This document shows, piece by piece, positions 21,617 to 32,665 of a stretch of DNA of 64,000 nucleotides. A program made the position numbers and the translations under genes. The stretch spans positions 19,367,336 through 19,431,335 of the forward strand of contig CM070722.1 of assembly GCA_036346275.1 (NCBI GenBank), in the 5' to 3' direction. Each line of letters opens with the position of its first letter. Position 1 is the first letter of the stretch. Under the pieces are notes generated by a model. That model did not search any database. It was not told where the DNA came from and saw nothing but the letters and a program-made list of their open reading frames with translations. This DNA comes from Otatea glauca. Taxonomy: Eukaryota > Streptophyta > Magnoliopsida > Poales > Poaceae.

Positions 21617-24600
21617 TTTTTGCATTGGCAGATCATGCGACACATTACTTGGAAATCCTGCTACTGCATTTGTGGTCCCTGCAATTGGAATAATTGTCTT
21701 TGCTCTATGGGGATTTTTGCCTCTAATGAGGGACATTAGAAACCGTTTTGATGTATGCTTCTGTTACACAACCATATTTTCTATTTTTATTTTTATGACT
21801 AGCTAAAAATATCACAACCTTCGTAATGTACCTGGCAGCACGGAGGCAACTGGAAAAAGAGCCCTACATACTTAATTTCTAGCTCCTACCTTCAACCTTT
21901 ACTTCTCTGGATGGGAGCAACACTTGTCTGCAGGTATAGCTACAGCAGTGTAACGTTGTTTTCTTGCATTAGCAATCCTACCTGATTGATATTGCATATT
22001 CAGAATGCTTAGGCCTGTTGCTGAGTTTCTTTTATTATTTGTCTCTCTTTGTTCACATAATGTCCTATAGGGGTCTGGATCCAGTTGTGTTGTCTTCAGC
22101 AGCAAGTCAAGCAGTTAAAACACGCCTTGTAACTTTTGTGAGATCATTATCAACTGCCCTGGCTATTGCATATATTTTGACAAGGTGCATATGCTACATT
22201 CTCAATGAAAAACTTCATTGATTGTTTGCATGTTATATCTTTATTGATCCAATCATGCAAGTTACTAATGGGTAACGACAACAACGTTTCTAGTTATTTT
22301 ATGTAGACATGTTTGCTGACTGATAGAGTCAAATTGGAAAGCACTTATGGGATCCTAGAATTTAGGCTATTGACAGTTTCTTAGTCCAGCTCAACTTCAA
22401 TTTTATCAATCTGCAAGTGGAAAATCAAATCGTAGACTTACTGACTAGATAGTATGAATGGCAATACATGATACTGGTACAAAATGGTAAACATGGTGAC
22501 ACGGTATTTTTTTTGGAAAGATATTGACATTGACATGTGCATATATGTAAAAAAACGGATAGTTACTGATAGAGACATGTCAAACGGTATGTTATCTGAC
22601 GGGAACAGATGGACAGTGGCACTAGTTAGTGCTGTAGGAAACGATAAGGGGTGTATTAGAAGTGCTGGACGTATCTGGGTAATGTTGGAAGCATATAAGA
22701 AGTATTGAGGAAAAAATATTATATCGTTGATATTTCTCCGGTACATATGAGTGGCGTGTTTTTTTTGGGACCTGTATCAGACACATTCTGATGTCTGTAT
22801 GTGGTAGCATTACAAATTTACAACATATTTTGTCAAGCAAGAATATGATTCTTTGGGGGTCATTTTCTTTGCTTTGATGAACTTTGCTTGCTGTAGGTGG
22901 AATAAGATATTTGAAAGCTTAGACAACAAAGGTCCTTGTAGCGGCCATAGAAAGGGAGTGCAGGGCAACACTATTGAGATGTTTTGTAGTCATTTTCCTT
23001 TGTTTTGTACTGTTCAGTTGGTTTCTTTTGTGTTCAGTTTTTCTTCCTTTTCATCTACTACTAACAGAATTTATCTTCTTGTAGCTTGATTCAGCAGGTA
23101 CAGAAATTCCTAGTGGGCATGCGTAACCACAATGATACAAGAAATGTAAGATTAATTTGCTCATAGCATAAAGATTACATTATTACATGAGTACCTATCA
23201 TAGTTCTTTCAACTGGATTTTGTGTCTGCAATTTGCTTCTGTTTAGTATACTAAGATACATTATAATAAGTGATGCACAAATTGATCTTGGGAAAGAAAC
23301 ACATCTCTGTATATTCTGCTGTTCGTGCCACTTTAGTTGATCTCCAAATTAGGGTTTAGGATCCAAATTCTACTCTTTCTAAAGAAGCACTTCTAATATG
23401 TATGGATGTTAATATTTGGACTAAATCTTCCAAAATGCTGGGCCAAGCCAACCCAATTGAAACAATTGAATGAAGTAAAATATGATGGGACTGATTCATT
23501 TCTGCATGACTAGTTTAGAGTTCTGTACGTTGTTGTGTTTACCATAAAAGACCGATTTCTATTTTAATGATTTAAGCTATGTGCCGATTTGCAGGGGTTG
23601 TTTAGGATTGACACAGATAAGGATGTGAGTTTGTTGGGAGAAGGGATTTTTTTCTCCAGTTTTCTTCAGCTTTTTTAACCTTTTTGGTGACTTCGTATGG
23701 GAGGTGGGAGGGGAGAGGTGGAGGTTGTGTAGCAGTTTGTTGGGAAACGTTTTTTTCCTGGTTTTCCTGTTGTAACCAACACATTAAGACTTTCTTATTA
23801 TTATTGTCTTTCTTAGTGAAACACTGAAACTAAATTTTGTACTTACTCTTACCAAGACTAGAAATTAATGTTTAGATCAAGATATTCTTCTGGTTCTTAA
23901 TGTTACCTGTACTTATCGCTATGTTTTCGTCTTCTTTTGTTCACGCTGAAGTATCACTTATACAAGTTTGTTTCTCACAGATGGGGTTTGATTTTACCAT
24001 GAAAGTTGTTTATACTGGTATTTGGATTGCTGCTGTTTCTCTCTTTATGGAGTTGCTGGGTTTCAATACCCAGAAATGCATAACTGCTGGAGGTTTAGGG
24101 ACAGTATTGCTTACGCTTGCTGGTCGTGAGGTACTAGACAACGTTTTATTTGCAGTATTATTTTGTCCTATAGTACTAATAGCTATAATAATTTGTTGCA
24201 GATTTTTACTAACTTCCTCTCAAGTGTTATGATCAATGCCACACGCCCATTTGTAGTGAATGAATGGATCAATACAAAGATAGATGGTGTTGAAGTCTCT
24301 GGTATAGTTGAGGTCAGTATTTTGCATGTTTGAAATTGTCTTCAATTATCTGTCATTTAGTGTGAATATGCTGCTACAGCCATCTAGTATGAAGTTATTT
24401 GTACCATAATACAGTATTTTATTTATATGTACTGATATCAGTCATACCCTAGTACAAGATTATTGTTACACTAACATAAACCAATTTGATTTTCAGCATG
24501 TTGGCTGGTGGTCTCCAACAATCATTAGAGGTGATGATAAAGAAGCTATATACATTCCCAATCATAAGTTCACAGTTTCTATATTGAGGAATAACACTCA

Positions 24601-27469
24601 GAGGACCCATTGGCGTATTAAGACCTATCTTGCTATAAGCCACATGGATGCTGGAAAAATTGGTGTAAGAACCACTTATCTTACACATTACATATCTCTC
24701 TTCAACTTTTTCCCTGTGTATTAAGAACTATCTTAACACTGTCCTCTGCTTTTCTTTGGCAGATAATTGTTGCAGACATGAGGAAAGTGTTAGCAAAAAA
24801 TCCTCATATAGAACAACAGAAGCTGCATAGGAGAGTATTTTTTGAGAAAATTGATCCAAAAACTCAAGCTCTCATGGTAAGTTCTTATATTGAGTAGTTA
24901 TATTTAACTCAAACTCTCATGGTAAGTTCTTGTATTGACTAGTTATATTTTTTGATTTGAATACTACTGTATAATCAGTTATTACTCATTACCAAGGGCT
25001 GTATGATCAGTATGGCACACCTTGATTGGCCAGAACCTTCTTGGGTTGTCTGTCAAAGTCCTCATTTATTGTTAGCTGTGGCCTCTTTCCTGTTGGCATT
25101 ACCATTAAACTTGCCTAACATTGTTCAAAATGTTACACACACTGGTGATTTGAAGCCATTTCATTACCTTTGTCCTTGACTGGTACTGAAACTGGATGCT
25201 ATTTTCCAGCTGGCTACTGGTAACTGATCTTGTTGTGCTAACAGTGTTAAGTTTCGGGGCAGCTGTCCACTTGGCTAGGAATTGACCAAAACCATGTGAC
25301 AATAGGCTGGTTTTTATTTTCTTTAAGCTTTTCGCGGAGAATATTTTATTGCAATAATTTACATGCAAAAGAAAAATCTAGAATGATGCCAGAACCGTTT
25401 TACACAGTCAAAATCTCAGCATGAAAATCCTATGTAACTTGGCCAGTTTTACAAATGAATGGGTACTGGTAGTAAAAATCTGTTACTGGCGGGTGATTAT
25501 TGGTTTTTTGTTTTCCCATCCAACTGCTGTCAAGATTATAGTTTCATGCTCATGCATCTATTTGTGTACATTCTTCAAATATTGCACCACCTTCCACTCT
25601 ATTGCTTTTCAATTTCACATTCACCCCCCTCGCAAAAAAAAGGAAAAAAAATGGTCCCCCTCTCCAAAAAAAGAAAAGAAAAAAATCAAATCACATTGAT
25701 CCCAAACTACTGATTATCTAAAGTTTGTATCTTTTTTGTTGTGTTGTCCTGCAGATTTACATATCCTGTTTTGTGAAGACATCACATTTTGAGGAATATC
25801 TTAATGTCCAGGTAATGTGTCTTATTCTGCTTGAAATAAAACATGGGTACATATATTGTGTGGCATAGGCATATTGTGTATGCTGACATATATATATGTT
25901 CTGTCAGAAATATGAGTTTCTAGCTTGTAGTGTTTTTAGTAATTAATAGTTGCTTAGTTTAGGTAGGATCAGTTGTACAGGGGTAGCACACTTTAACCTA
26001 TTCAGTGTCACTATGTCAGAATTAACTGTAACAACAAAGTACTCCCGCCGTTTCTTTTGATAGGGTGTATTTTGACTAGGCACGGAGATTAACGAGGTTA
26101 TAACTTATAACACCAAGAGAATGGCAGATAAATGACCTATCTTTTAGTATCTTGTAAATAAGAGAGAACAGTTTGTGTGAAGATTTACTCATAAATGCTG
26201 AAGAGGGAGGGAAGATAACTGAGGGCAAAACAGAGAATGGATCATTAAAATTGCTGCACACCTTACAATTTGAAACAAGATTGGAAAAATTATGTGCCTT
26301 CTATTTTGAAATGGAGGGAGTATTTTAGTATGGAGTTTCCTTATGGTGCTGTTGGCCTGTGCGTTTGCCATCTGACATAAAAAGTAAAGCAAATCCAACC
26401 AGAAAACAATAAATAAATGAAGTGGGCATAAAAAACATTATAGCTACACTAATTGGAGCAAATATCATGTCTTAGTGTTTGAATCTTGAGCCTTGAATTA
26501 GAAGCAAATGTATTGAGATTGTACAAACTCTATGCATGCTGTCGTATTTATAATTTTTCAGACTTCAGCTTCCATAAGGAAACTACATCAGAGTTCTTTC
26601 TATTTCTTTTTAGATGAAATTTGATTGGAGAAACCTAGAATGCCATGTATTTATATAGGATTATTTCATAAGGATTTTAGATAGCGCTTTAAACAATTGA
26701 TGGTGGTGCCCTATGGCACTGCAAAATAATTGATAAAATCTTTTTATGTTCCGATTTCCAACAGGAAGCTGTTATGTTGGATCTTCTTAGAATAGTTGGT
26801 CATCACAGGGCAAGGCTTGCTACCCAAATTCGAACAGTTCAGAAATCATACGGCAATGCAGACATTGAAAACATTCCTTTTGGGGAAATGTATAATCATG
26901 TACATGGCCGTCCTCTTCTGATTGATACCTCTGCAAGGATCAGTGACGATAAGTCTAAACCTCGACCGGCATCATCACGTGGAGAGCAGAAAGTCAAGAC
27001 AAGCACATCGGTTGAGAGCAAGGCAGCTTCACCTGATAGTGCTAGTTTAAGCAACTCTGAAAAGCAGGAACAGAAAAATATGGTACCAGAAGATGGTCGA
27101 ACGAAGAATAGCAAGAATAATCATGTGGCATCAACAACATCATCTCCCTCAACCCCGTGGACAGAACATATGGATCCTGTCACGTCAACTTCTAAGGCTG
27201 GCAAAGGGAAGACTAAAGGATCTGAGGCCACAGAACGACAAGGAGATGGTTCAGTTTCTCTGGCTAGTCCAAAGAAAGAATCTAGACCTGCCTTTGAAGA
27301 TAACATTGTTCTGGGCGTAGCTCTTGAGGGCTCCAAGAGGACATTGCCTATTGAAGGAATGAACCCTCATCTATCACTATCTGAAACTGAGCAGGACATT
27401 GTAGAGGCTGCTTCATTACCAAAGGATAAGGGTCAAGCGAAGGCTGACCAGAGGAATCCTGACAGGTGA
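13320..27469 (+). CDS. MSL2/3: MscS-like mechanosensitive ion channel, MSL2/3 type, organellar
   Basis: Coding exons are 13,320-13,397, 13,473-13,532, 14,968-15,125, 21,632-21,752, 21,839-21,933, 22,071-22,184, 23,085-23,145, 23,981-24,130, 24,202-24,312, 24,497-24,664, 24,763-24,876, 25,755-25,811 and 26,765-27,469. All have GT-AG borders and matching phases, giving 663 aa, close to Arabidopsis MSL2 and MSL3. Residues 1-100 look like a transit peptide. Five membrane segments lie near 112-131, 155-171, 193-212, 237-256 and 262-290. The last is the pore helix (GGLGTVLLTLAGREIF) that opens the MscS domain, which runs to about 430 with VEHVGWWSPTIIRGDD and IPNHKFTV. A Ser/Lys/Glu-rich disordered tail fills 480-663, as in MSL2/3. 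The family role is tension-gated ion release from plastid or mitochondrial inner membranes. One oddity is Cys in QKCITAGG where I expect Trp. An antisense copia element fills most of intron 3. Confidence 0.92.
15191..15195. repeat. target site duplication ATTAC, left copy
   Basis: ATTAC directly precedes the left LTR, which starts TGAAAGAGTATGG. An identical copy follows the right LTR at 20,368-20,372. Confidence 0.9.
15196..15431 (-). repeat. 3' LTR of the copia element
   Basis: It is 236 bp, TGAAAGAG...GCTAACA in plus orientation, so TG...CA ends. It contains two direct copies of a unit of about 70 bp, each starting GCAAGGATATCCCTAAG and running to CCAACTAACCA. Each unit has inverted ends GGCAAGGAT and ATCCTTGCC. 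Confidence 0.92.
15440..20060 (-). pseudogene. copia gag-pol remnant with many frameshifts
   Basis: The minus-strand translation shows a UBN2-type gag near 19,290-19,600 (AIEDHFLGNRETRAFHLD, LVLNVIRGLNE). The protease-side sequence NNVLVSPRLIKNLIS is near 18,500. Integrase is about 17,640-18,200 (HCDLWTSP, YYLVVLDDRS, GRAERIIRTTNDV). RT is 16,290-16,900, with YVDD at 16,355-16,366. RNase H is 15,440-15,900 (ANGVAEASWLRQLLHEL, HIEIDLHFVRE). The pieces lie in at least three frames and many family motifs are interrupted by small deletions. As written the polyprotein cannot be made. This is unexpected given how similar the LTRs are. Confidence 0.88.
20121..20133 (-). other. primer binding site of the copia element (initiator Met-tRNA)
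   Basis: Directly inside the right LTR the minus strand reads TGGTATCACGAGA. This matches the TGGTATCA core of the usual plant primer site complementary to the initiator methionine tRNA. It fixes the right LTR as the 5' LTR. Confidence 0.85.
20134..20367 (-). repeat. 5' LTR of the copia element
   Basis: It is 234 bp and nearly identical to the left LTR (about 98 percent by eye), with the same internal unit of about 70 bp repeated twice. It is followed by the target duplication ATTAC at 20,368-20,372. Confidence 0.92.
20885..21240 (-). repeat. possible copia solo LTR in the intron
   Basis: On the minus strand the text resembles a copia LTR. An A/T-rich promoter-like part (TCTTATCTCTTTGTTAGGAG) is followed by TATACAAAGGGGCTATGCAAG and AATAATAATAGTTC, which look like a transcription start and polyadenylation zone. 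No clean TG...CA ends with a target duplication were found, so the borders are approximate. Confidence 0.35.
21583..21620. repeat. (TTTA)n microsatellite next to a splice acceptor
   Basis: About nine TATT units end only 11 bases before the acceptor GGCAG at 21,631 of the exon starting 21,632. The tract may act as part of the pyrimidine/U-rich region of that acceptor. Confidence 0.9.
26042..26320. mobile_element. Stowaway-type MITE in the last intron of the channel gene
   Basis: The left end is CTCCCGCCGTTTCTTTTGAT. The right end, on the other strand, is CTCCCTCCATTTCAAAATAG. Both match the Stowaway terminus CTCCCTCCGTTTC. It is flanked by TA at 26,040-26,041 and 26,321-26,322. The length of 279 bp fits a non-autonomous Tc1/mariner MITE. 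It lies between exons 25,755-25,811 and 26,765-27,469 and away from both splice sites. Confidence 0.85.
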
Positions 27470-27650
27470 TCCAAGTTCGAAGTAGAATCCTTACCAAAGA
27501 TTTGTCACCAAGCCTACCTTTTTTGTGCGCTTGTGCAAATGCAGTCTGTCATACAGCTCCCTTTTCTATGTTTAAGGCTTTAATTGTCACTGATACATAT
27601 GTTCAGGGAACGAACGTCTTAAAATGTACCTGTCATTGCTGTTAGGCTTG
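27470..27650 (+). other. 3' untranslated region of the channel gene, end approximate
   Basis: This follows the TGA at 27,467-27,469. No AATAAA was found close by; TTTAATTGTC and GATTAAAAT are the only loosely similar signals. The bases CAG|GTGATCC across the stop codon could be a donor, so an alternative last exon is possible. Confidence 0.4.
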
Positions 27651-28044
27651 TGATTAAAATCACAAGGGCTTCCCGTATAAACCTGTAACGATCTAGATAA
27701 AGTTGACCTGTGTTGGTTCTTGCATATGCATCTGTCGCAGAGACCGCCTTATCCTGACTGGCTGGAAACAGTTTTAGGTCTGTTTCGAATGATGTCAGCG
27801 GTGTCATCTGCTGAAAGCTGAACTGCAGTGCTTGATGCCCCGCATGGACCGGAAGGGTAGACAAATACAAATAATCTCCGACAGACTTGTTTTCTTAGGC
27901 TGTAGTGGGCTATTGTCTGGTGGCGTTCTCTGTCGGGCTTGTCAGGGCCGAATTTGATCAGTGCTGATGATCCGTCCTTTGGAAAAAAACGTGCTTGGTC
28001 GAACTGGAGCACGTTTAATCTGTTACAATATCAATCCATTGGGC

Positions 28045-30387
28045 TGTAACACCTGGCAACCCCAAATGCTTGGAATAGCTTAGCATAGCATGATTTTCTC
28101 GCAGAATTAATACCATCTTAATCCATCTTCCAACAATGATTTTCTTAACAATTTCCCACACAAAGGAACTATGAAATTATAGTATAGCATGATTGACATG
28201 ATTGACAACAAGACAGAATAAAGCAATATTAGAACCTTGCACCCAAAGACACTCGGGACCACGCATTGAGAACACGAACACGTGGTAGAGGACCACGCAC
28301 CCGAGAACACGCTCTAGAGAATGCTCTGAACTGTGTCTAAAAGCAAACTTACCTTTAACAGTGACGATAAAGATAGAGTAAATACTAATATAACTTGAAT
28401 ATTTAAATGTTGTCCAACTAAACACACCATTAACCATGTTCCACTTGCCCCCATTATTTTCTAAATACGTTCTTCACCAAGTCCCAAATAACAGTTCTAT
28501 GGTGCTAATGTTGCTTAGGATAAATATAATTGATCAACAAATTTATTGGTGATGCACGTGCTGAATGTGAGCCATCAATGGCACCTAAAAACAATAATAA
28601 AGCAAGATGAGTCCACGGCTCAGCAAATGCATAATAAAAATGATACCCGACAGCAAATTAGAAGCATAAACATAATCATATTATTGACCACATATCTCTT
28701 CAACAACATTTCATTTAATGCCATGCAAGTCTAGCTACATGTCCACCATGCACATCACATAGCTTATAACGGTATAGCTTGGTGAACACCTGTCAATGTA
28801 TCACCTTCTCATTCCTTTCATCTCATGAGGTGCTTACCGATGTAGATCTTTGATGCCAACACAAAGTAAGTCATAGAGGACCACACAGGTCACCTCTTCC
28901 CACCATGAACGCGCACCTTACGCAAATACACGAATTCTCTTTTCATTTAACATACTTCAATATTATCCTTTAAATTCCTCATAATAAGTACCAAAAGTAA
29001 GCCTGAGTAATCATATAAATTGTTCAATGGTAAATATCTCATAAGCATCAAATAGCATATCAAATAATCATCTATTGTTGTACCATGCACTTGCCTTCTT
29101 AACCATGTGGAACGGATTGATGTGATGTTGGAACCAACCCCAAAGTAACTCCTCCTCGTACAGTAGATATATAATATTAACAAGGTGTCCTAACAATATA
29201 TAAACATAAAAAAACAACATCGCACCAATGCACACCCCTGGCATAACTAACCCCCTCAATCGGACAATGCCCCTACGCTGTCCTAGTGGTCAAACAAACC
29301 TAACATTTTGCCCAGGGACCCAAACACAGAAAACCATATGAGTTTTTGAAACTACACAAAATTCCATACATTTTCCTAGTTGGGAGAAGCTCTGACTAAT
29401 CCATTTAAACTCCCGTTTTTAGCCCCGAAGGTTCTTCTATTGTTTTACTGGACATCAGGCTTAATAATTTCATATCTATTTTTATACAATACAAAAAGTA
29501 GTAAACCATACCATCTCTGGAATCTATGGAAATTTATCTAGCTTCTAGTCATTGTCACAATCTAATTTGGCTAGCATTTAGGCTCAATAAGCAGATTAAC
29601 ACATCTGCATCCAGCAGAGCCTAAATTCTGGGCAGTAGCCTTCCTGATGCCATAACTTCTAAATCGCTGCACCAAATCAAGCTTTCTTTCACTCTATAGA
29701 AACTTTGAGAAATTATATACATTATTCGTAATATGGAGAAACTATGAAACGAAATTTAGCTTCTCCAAAACTAGCCCACAAACTTGGCCAACACACCTCA
29801 ACAAATCCCCAGAGTTAGATTATACACCACCAACATCGACCATCTACACCATCCATCTCTATCTTGACCAGAATATCGATCTACAAGTACAATATAGCAA
29901 GGAACATCGTCCTAGGGTTTCATCTTCATTCCAAAGTGTTGTCAGAACCGATGAAAATGTTAGTGCTCCTCAATCCTCACACATTCCTCTTCTCAGCATG
30001 CGGTGCAAACTCCTTGCGACTCGTCTTCCACGATCCTTGGGCCCACTGCACTAGATGACACGATTAGATCTTATAAGTGAGCCACCGGTCGACGGGGAAT
30101 GCAAAAAGTTGATCGAACGCAGCCCGGCGTGGCATGGCCCTGTGCAGGCATTGCCCAGTTGTGGGCATGGGTGTGGCCCCTAGTTCGGTCAGCATGGCTA
30201 TTCACCTGGTGGCAGTGACAACAACAGTGGTGGAGACAATGGTGATGACGGCCACGCGGTGGAGGTAGTGGCGGCTGCTGCTGTGAGGCAGGAGGACAAT
30301 GGTGGCGGTGAGGCCTCCCTCCTCCATAACTTAAATAGGGTGTGGTGTGGGCACTGCCAGGCCCAGACCATATTTTTGGACATTACA
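28045..30387 (-). repeat. 3' LTR of a Tekay/Del-like chromovirus
   Basis: On the minus strand it begins TGTAATGTCC at 30,387, directly after the purine tract AAGGGGTAGAA, and ends GGTGTTACA at 28,045. That gives 2,343 bp with nearly inverted TGTAA/TTACA ends, as usual for this group. The pol end lies directly upstream (30,508-30,905). The left border rests on the terminus only; the partner LTR is absent. Confidence 0.55.
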
Positions 30388-30398
30388 TTCTACCCCTT
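30388..30398 (-). other. polypurine tract of the Tekay-like element
   Basis: The minus strand reads AAGGGGTAGAA immediately before the LTR start. Its position between the end of pol (30,508) and the LTR is that of the plus-strand primer. Confidence 0.6.
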
Positions 30399-30507
30399 AA
30401 CATAATTTGACTTTGAATTCCACACTCACCAAAACTACATGATAGAATAAAACTGAATTTGGAAATGTATCACACTACATACCCATCATGAACAACTTTG
30501 AATACTT

Positions 30508-30905
30508 CTAACTCATGTGGGACTCTGGTTCCCAGGTCGCTTCCAGCTCTGTTTGATGCGACCATAGCACCCACTCGTACTTCAATTTTTTATTCTTCAT
30601 AACCTGCTCTGACTCCTCTAGAATTCATACTGGATGGGACTCGAAGGTGAGATCCTGCTCGATGACCAACAACTATAGAGATATCTTGTGTTCTGGATCC
30701 TTATACTTTCTCAACATAGAAACATGGAACACATTATGCACCCCACGCGTAGACTTGGGAAGGTCCAACCGATAAGCTAGCTTTCTAATTCATACCACTA
30801 TCTGAAACAACCTAACATACCTTGGACTAAGCTACCCTTTGGTACCAAACCGCACAATGCCCTTCGTAAAAACCTCCCCAAATCCAAATCTTTAATCCAT
30901 GCTTA
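30508..30905 (-). pseudogene. C-terminal end of Tekay-like chromovirus pol with chromodomain-like tail
   Basis: The minus-strand reading gives IVRFGTKG, LSPRYV, YRLDLPKSTRGVHNVFHVSM and LRKYKDPEHKIS. It continues with WVLWSHQTELEATWEPESHM and a stop at 30,508. The GVHNVFHVSMLRKY and ATWEPE blocks are the integrase C-terminus and the chromodomain-like end of grass Tekay/Del elements. Several in-frame stops and a truncation near 30,905 make it a relic. Confidence 0.75.
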
Positions 30906-31529
30906 TCTCCTAAAGCATTCTCAATGGCACTCATAGTTTTAAAAGTAGTCATGCTTCTTCATACCCATCTCTCAACAAAGTCTCATATTCATTCACTTAG
31001 TCAAGTATATGCATTCATGATGGGGCACACAGATGCATATACTTATATACCCACTAAACATTTAAATAATCGTACTCAAAAGTGTCAGCAATTATATTCA
31101 TTTTTATACATATATACATACCTTTACCCATTTGCACACTAATACAGCATAAACACATGGCCATCTCCACTTTAGTAAAATATCAGATTAGCCAATACAA
31201 AAAGGTATAACCATTCATACCATTCAACTTATCGAAGAAATTAAATAGGTTCAAATTACATACACTCATCAAGTTTACAACTTAAATTCAGTAGATTACA
31301 TCCATATAAGCTCAAACTCTTAAGTTTGATGTTAAGTAGTAGCCTGGAGCATGCCTTCGGCTCTGAACCGACCTCCCCTCTCAGCTAGTCCACTGCCATT
31401 TATTTATTTTTCTTTCACTCCTTGCCCATTCTTTGCCCATCTCCACTAGCTGGCTGCCAGCACTCCCTTTGCCCATTCTTCACAGCCAAATGGCAGAAAG
31501 AAGGTGATGTGCACTAGGGCTGTCCCGAC
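30906..31529. other. AT-rich stretch between two gypsy remnants, no gene seen
   Basis: The pol reading stops matching near 30,905. What follows has no open frame of note. A duplicated phrase, CTTTGCCCATTCTT, occurs near 31,430 and 31,466. It may be LTR material of another element, but no terminus was found. Confidence 0.4.
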
Positions 31530-32665
31530 CTTCTGATGAGAACGATACAATGAACCACAAGATCAGCGACCAAACAATCGCAACGTCACCACACGAGGCG
31601 AACAACCGAATCAAAGACAGGATCGATCCTTGAACCTGCTGCAACCAAGAACAAGCAAGAACAAGGTGATAGCAATTTCAAACCAATAATCTCAAAGAAA
31701 AACAAGGTGAGGTTCTGTTTCTCAACTCGGGTGGTCTAGTCGACACACGCAAGATTGAGGAGGGATGCACACGGGGTATACCAAAACACAACAAAACCTA
31801 AAAACTGAAGAACAGGGGTGAGAACCCAATATAAAGAGGTACCCACAAAAGGGGGGGGGCGCCCAAGAGGGGTGCGGCAGCCAGGAGAGGGGCGCCGGCC
31901 AAAGGAGGGGTGGAACCCTAAAAGTACATGGGCCTTGGGCCCAAAAGAAAGGTGGCGCAGCACTTGGAATTTCTGTCCCGTGAGATTATTCTATGATTTC
32001 CCTTTGCTGCAGGAGGAATTTGTCCTCGGGATAAGATCCATTGGAAAGGTTATCTCGATACCTTTCAAACGAGTTGTCGAACGTCGAAAACAGAGTTCGG
32101 ATGTGGCCGTGGCGTCCGTTTGAAATACTGCTGCTCCTGGATGGCCGAACCGGACTCGGCGATGAATTGGGCTTTATCTTGGGCCTTCCTTGGCGCGTGG
32201 GCTGTCCTCGGTGGATGTTCTTGACGTGCTGGTCCAGCAAAGGTGGATGGAAAGGACTTGCTTCCGGATTAAGCCTTCCAGACGTCGTAGACGAAGTAGC
32301 GGCCGAAACAGCGACGGTCGAGGACGAAGTAGCGGTCGTTGAAAAAGAAGGGGCAGCAGTTGTATCCTTGGTTGGGATGTCCTCATCAGAAGGGCTGCAT
32401 GCACTCCACTTGTGCCACAGCCCATAGTCTTGTGGCCCTGGTTTTGCCCTGCAAAAAAACTCCGTATATAAGACAACAACCAAAGTGAAAAGAGCCTTTA
32501 CTGCTCCACCCAATTCCTCACTGTTCTCTACCCCCACATTTACTGACCTAGTGTTAAGCAAGGGTAGCCGACAACAGGAGGAGGAGAGAGGACAGCTACC
32601 TGCCTTTTCCTCCCCTCTTCCCCCATCGACACCACAGTCCTTTTTTTTGCTGAATCAGGTGCCAA
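31530..32665 (-). mobile_element. Ty3/gypsy LTR and pol-end fragment interrupting LTR-A
   Basis: The left part resembles the LTR at 49,977 onward. CGACCTTCTGATGAGA corresponds to TGACCTTTCGATGAGA, and both have a repeated CAAGAACAAG region followed by a fourfold-G and pyrimidine-rich block. Further right, the minus strand shares CACGGCCACATCCGNACTC with the region just after the pol stop of the 50-54 kb element. At 32,665 the sequence returns to LTR-A. The 191-aa open frame at 31,986-32,561 shows no known domain. Confidence 0.45.

Larger units (their letters stand above)
15126..21631 (+). other. 6.5-kb intron of the MSL2/3-like gene, expanded by a retrotransposon
   Basis: The donor is GTAGTT at 15,126 and the acceptor is GGCAG at 21,631. 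Without the 5,172-bp copia insertion and one target duplication, the intron would be about 1.3 kb. The exons on both sides join in frame (codon AG|A), so the insertion does not by itself break the protein if splicing still works. Confidence 0.85.

Noticed and set aside
31986..32561. 191-aa minus-strand open frame
   Set aside because: It has no known domain, is low-complexity Ser/Thr/Ala-rich in the middle, and lies within gypsy LTR-like sequence. I saw no evidence of a host gene.
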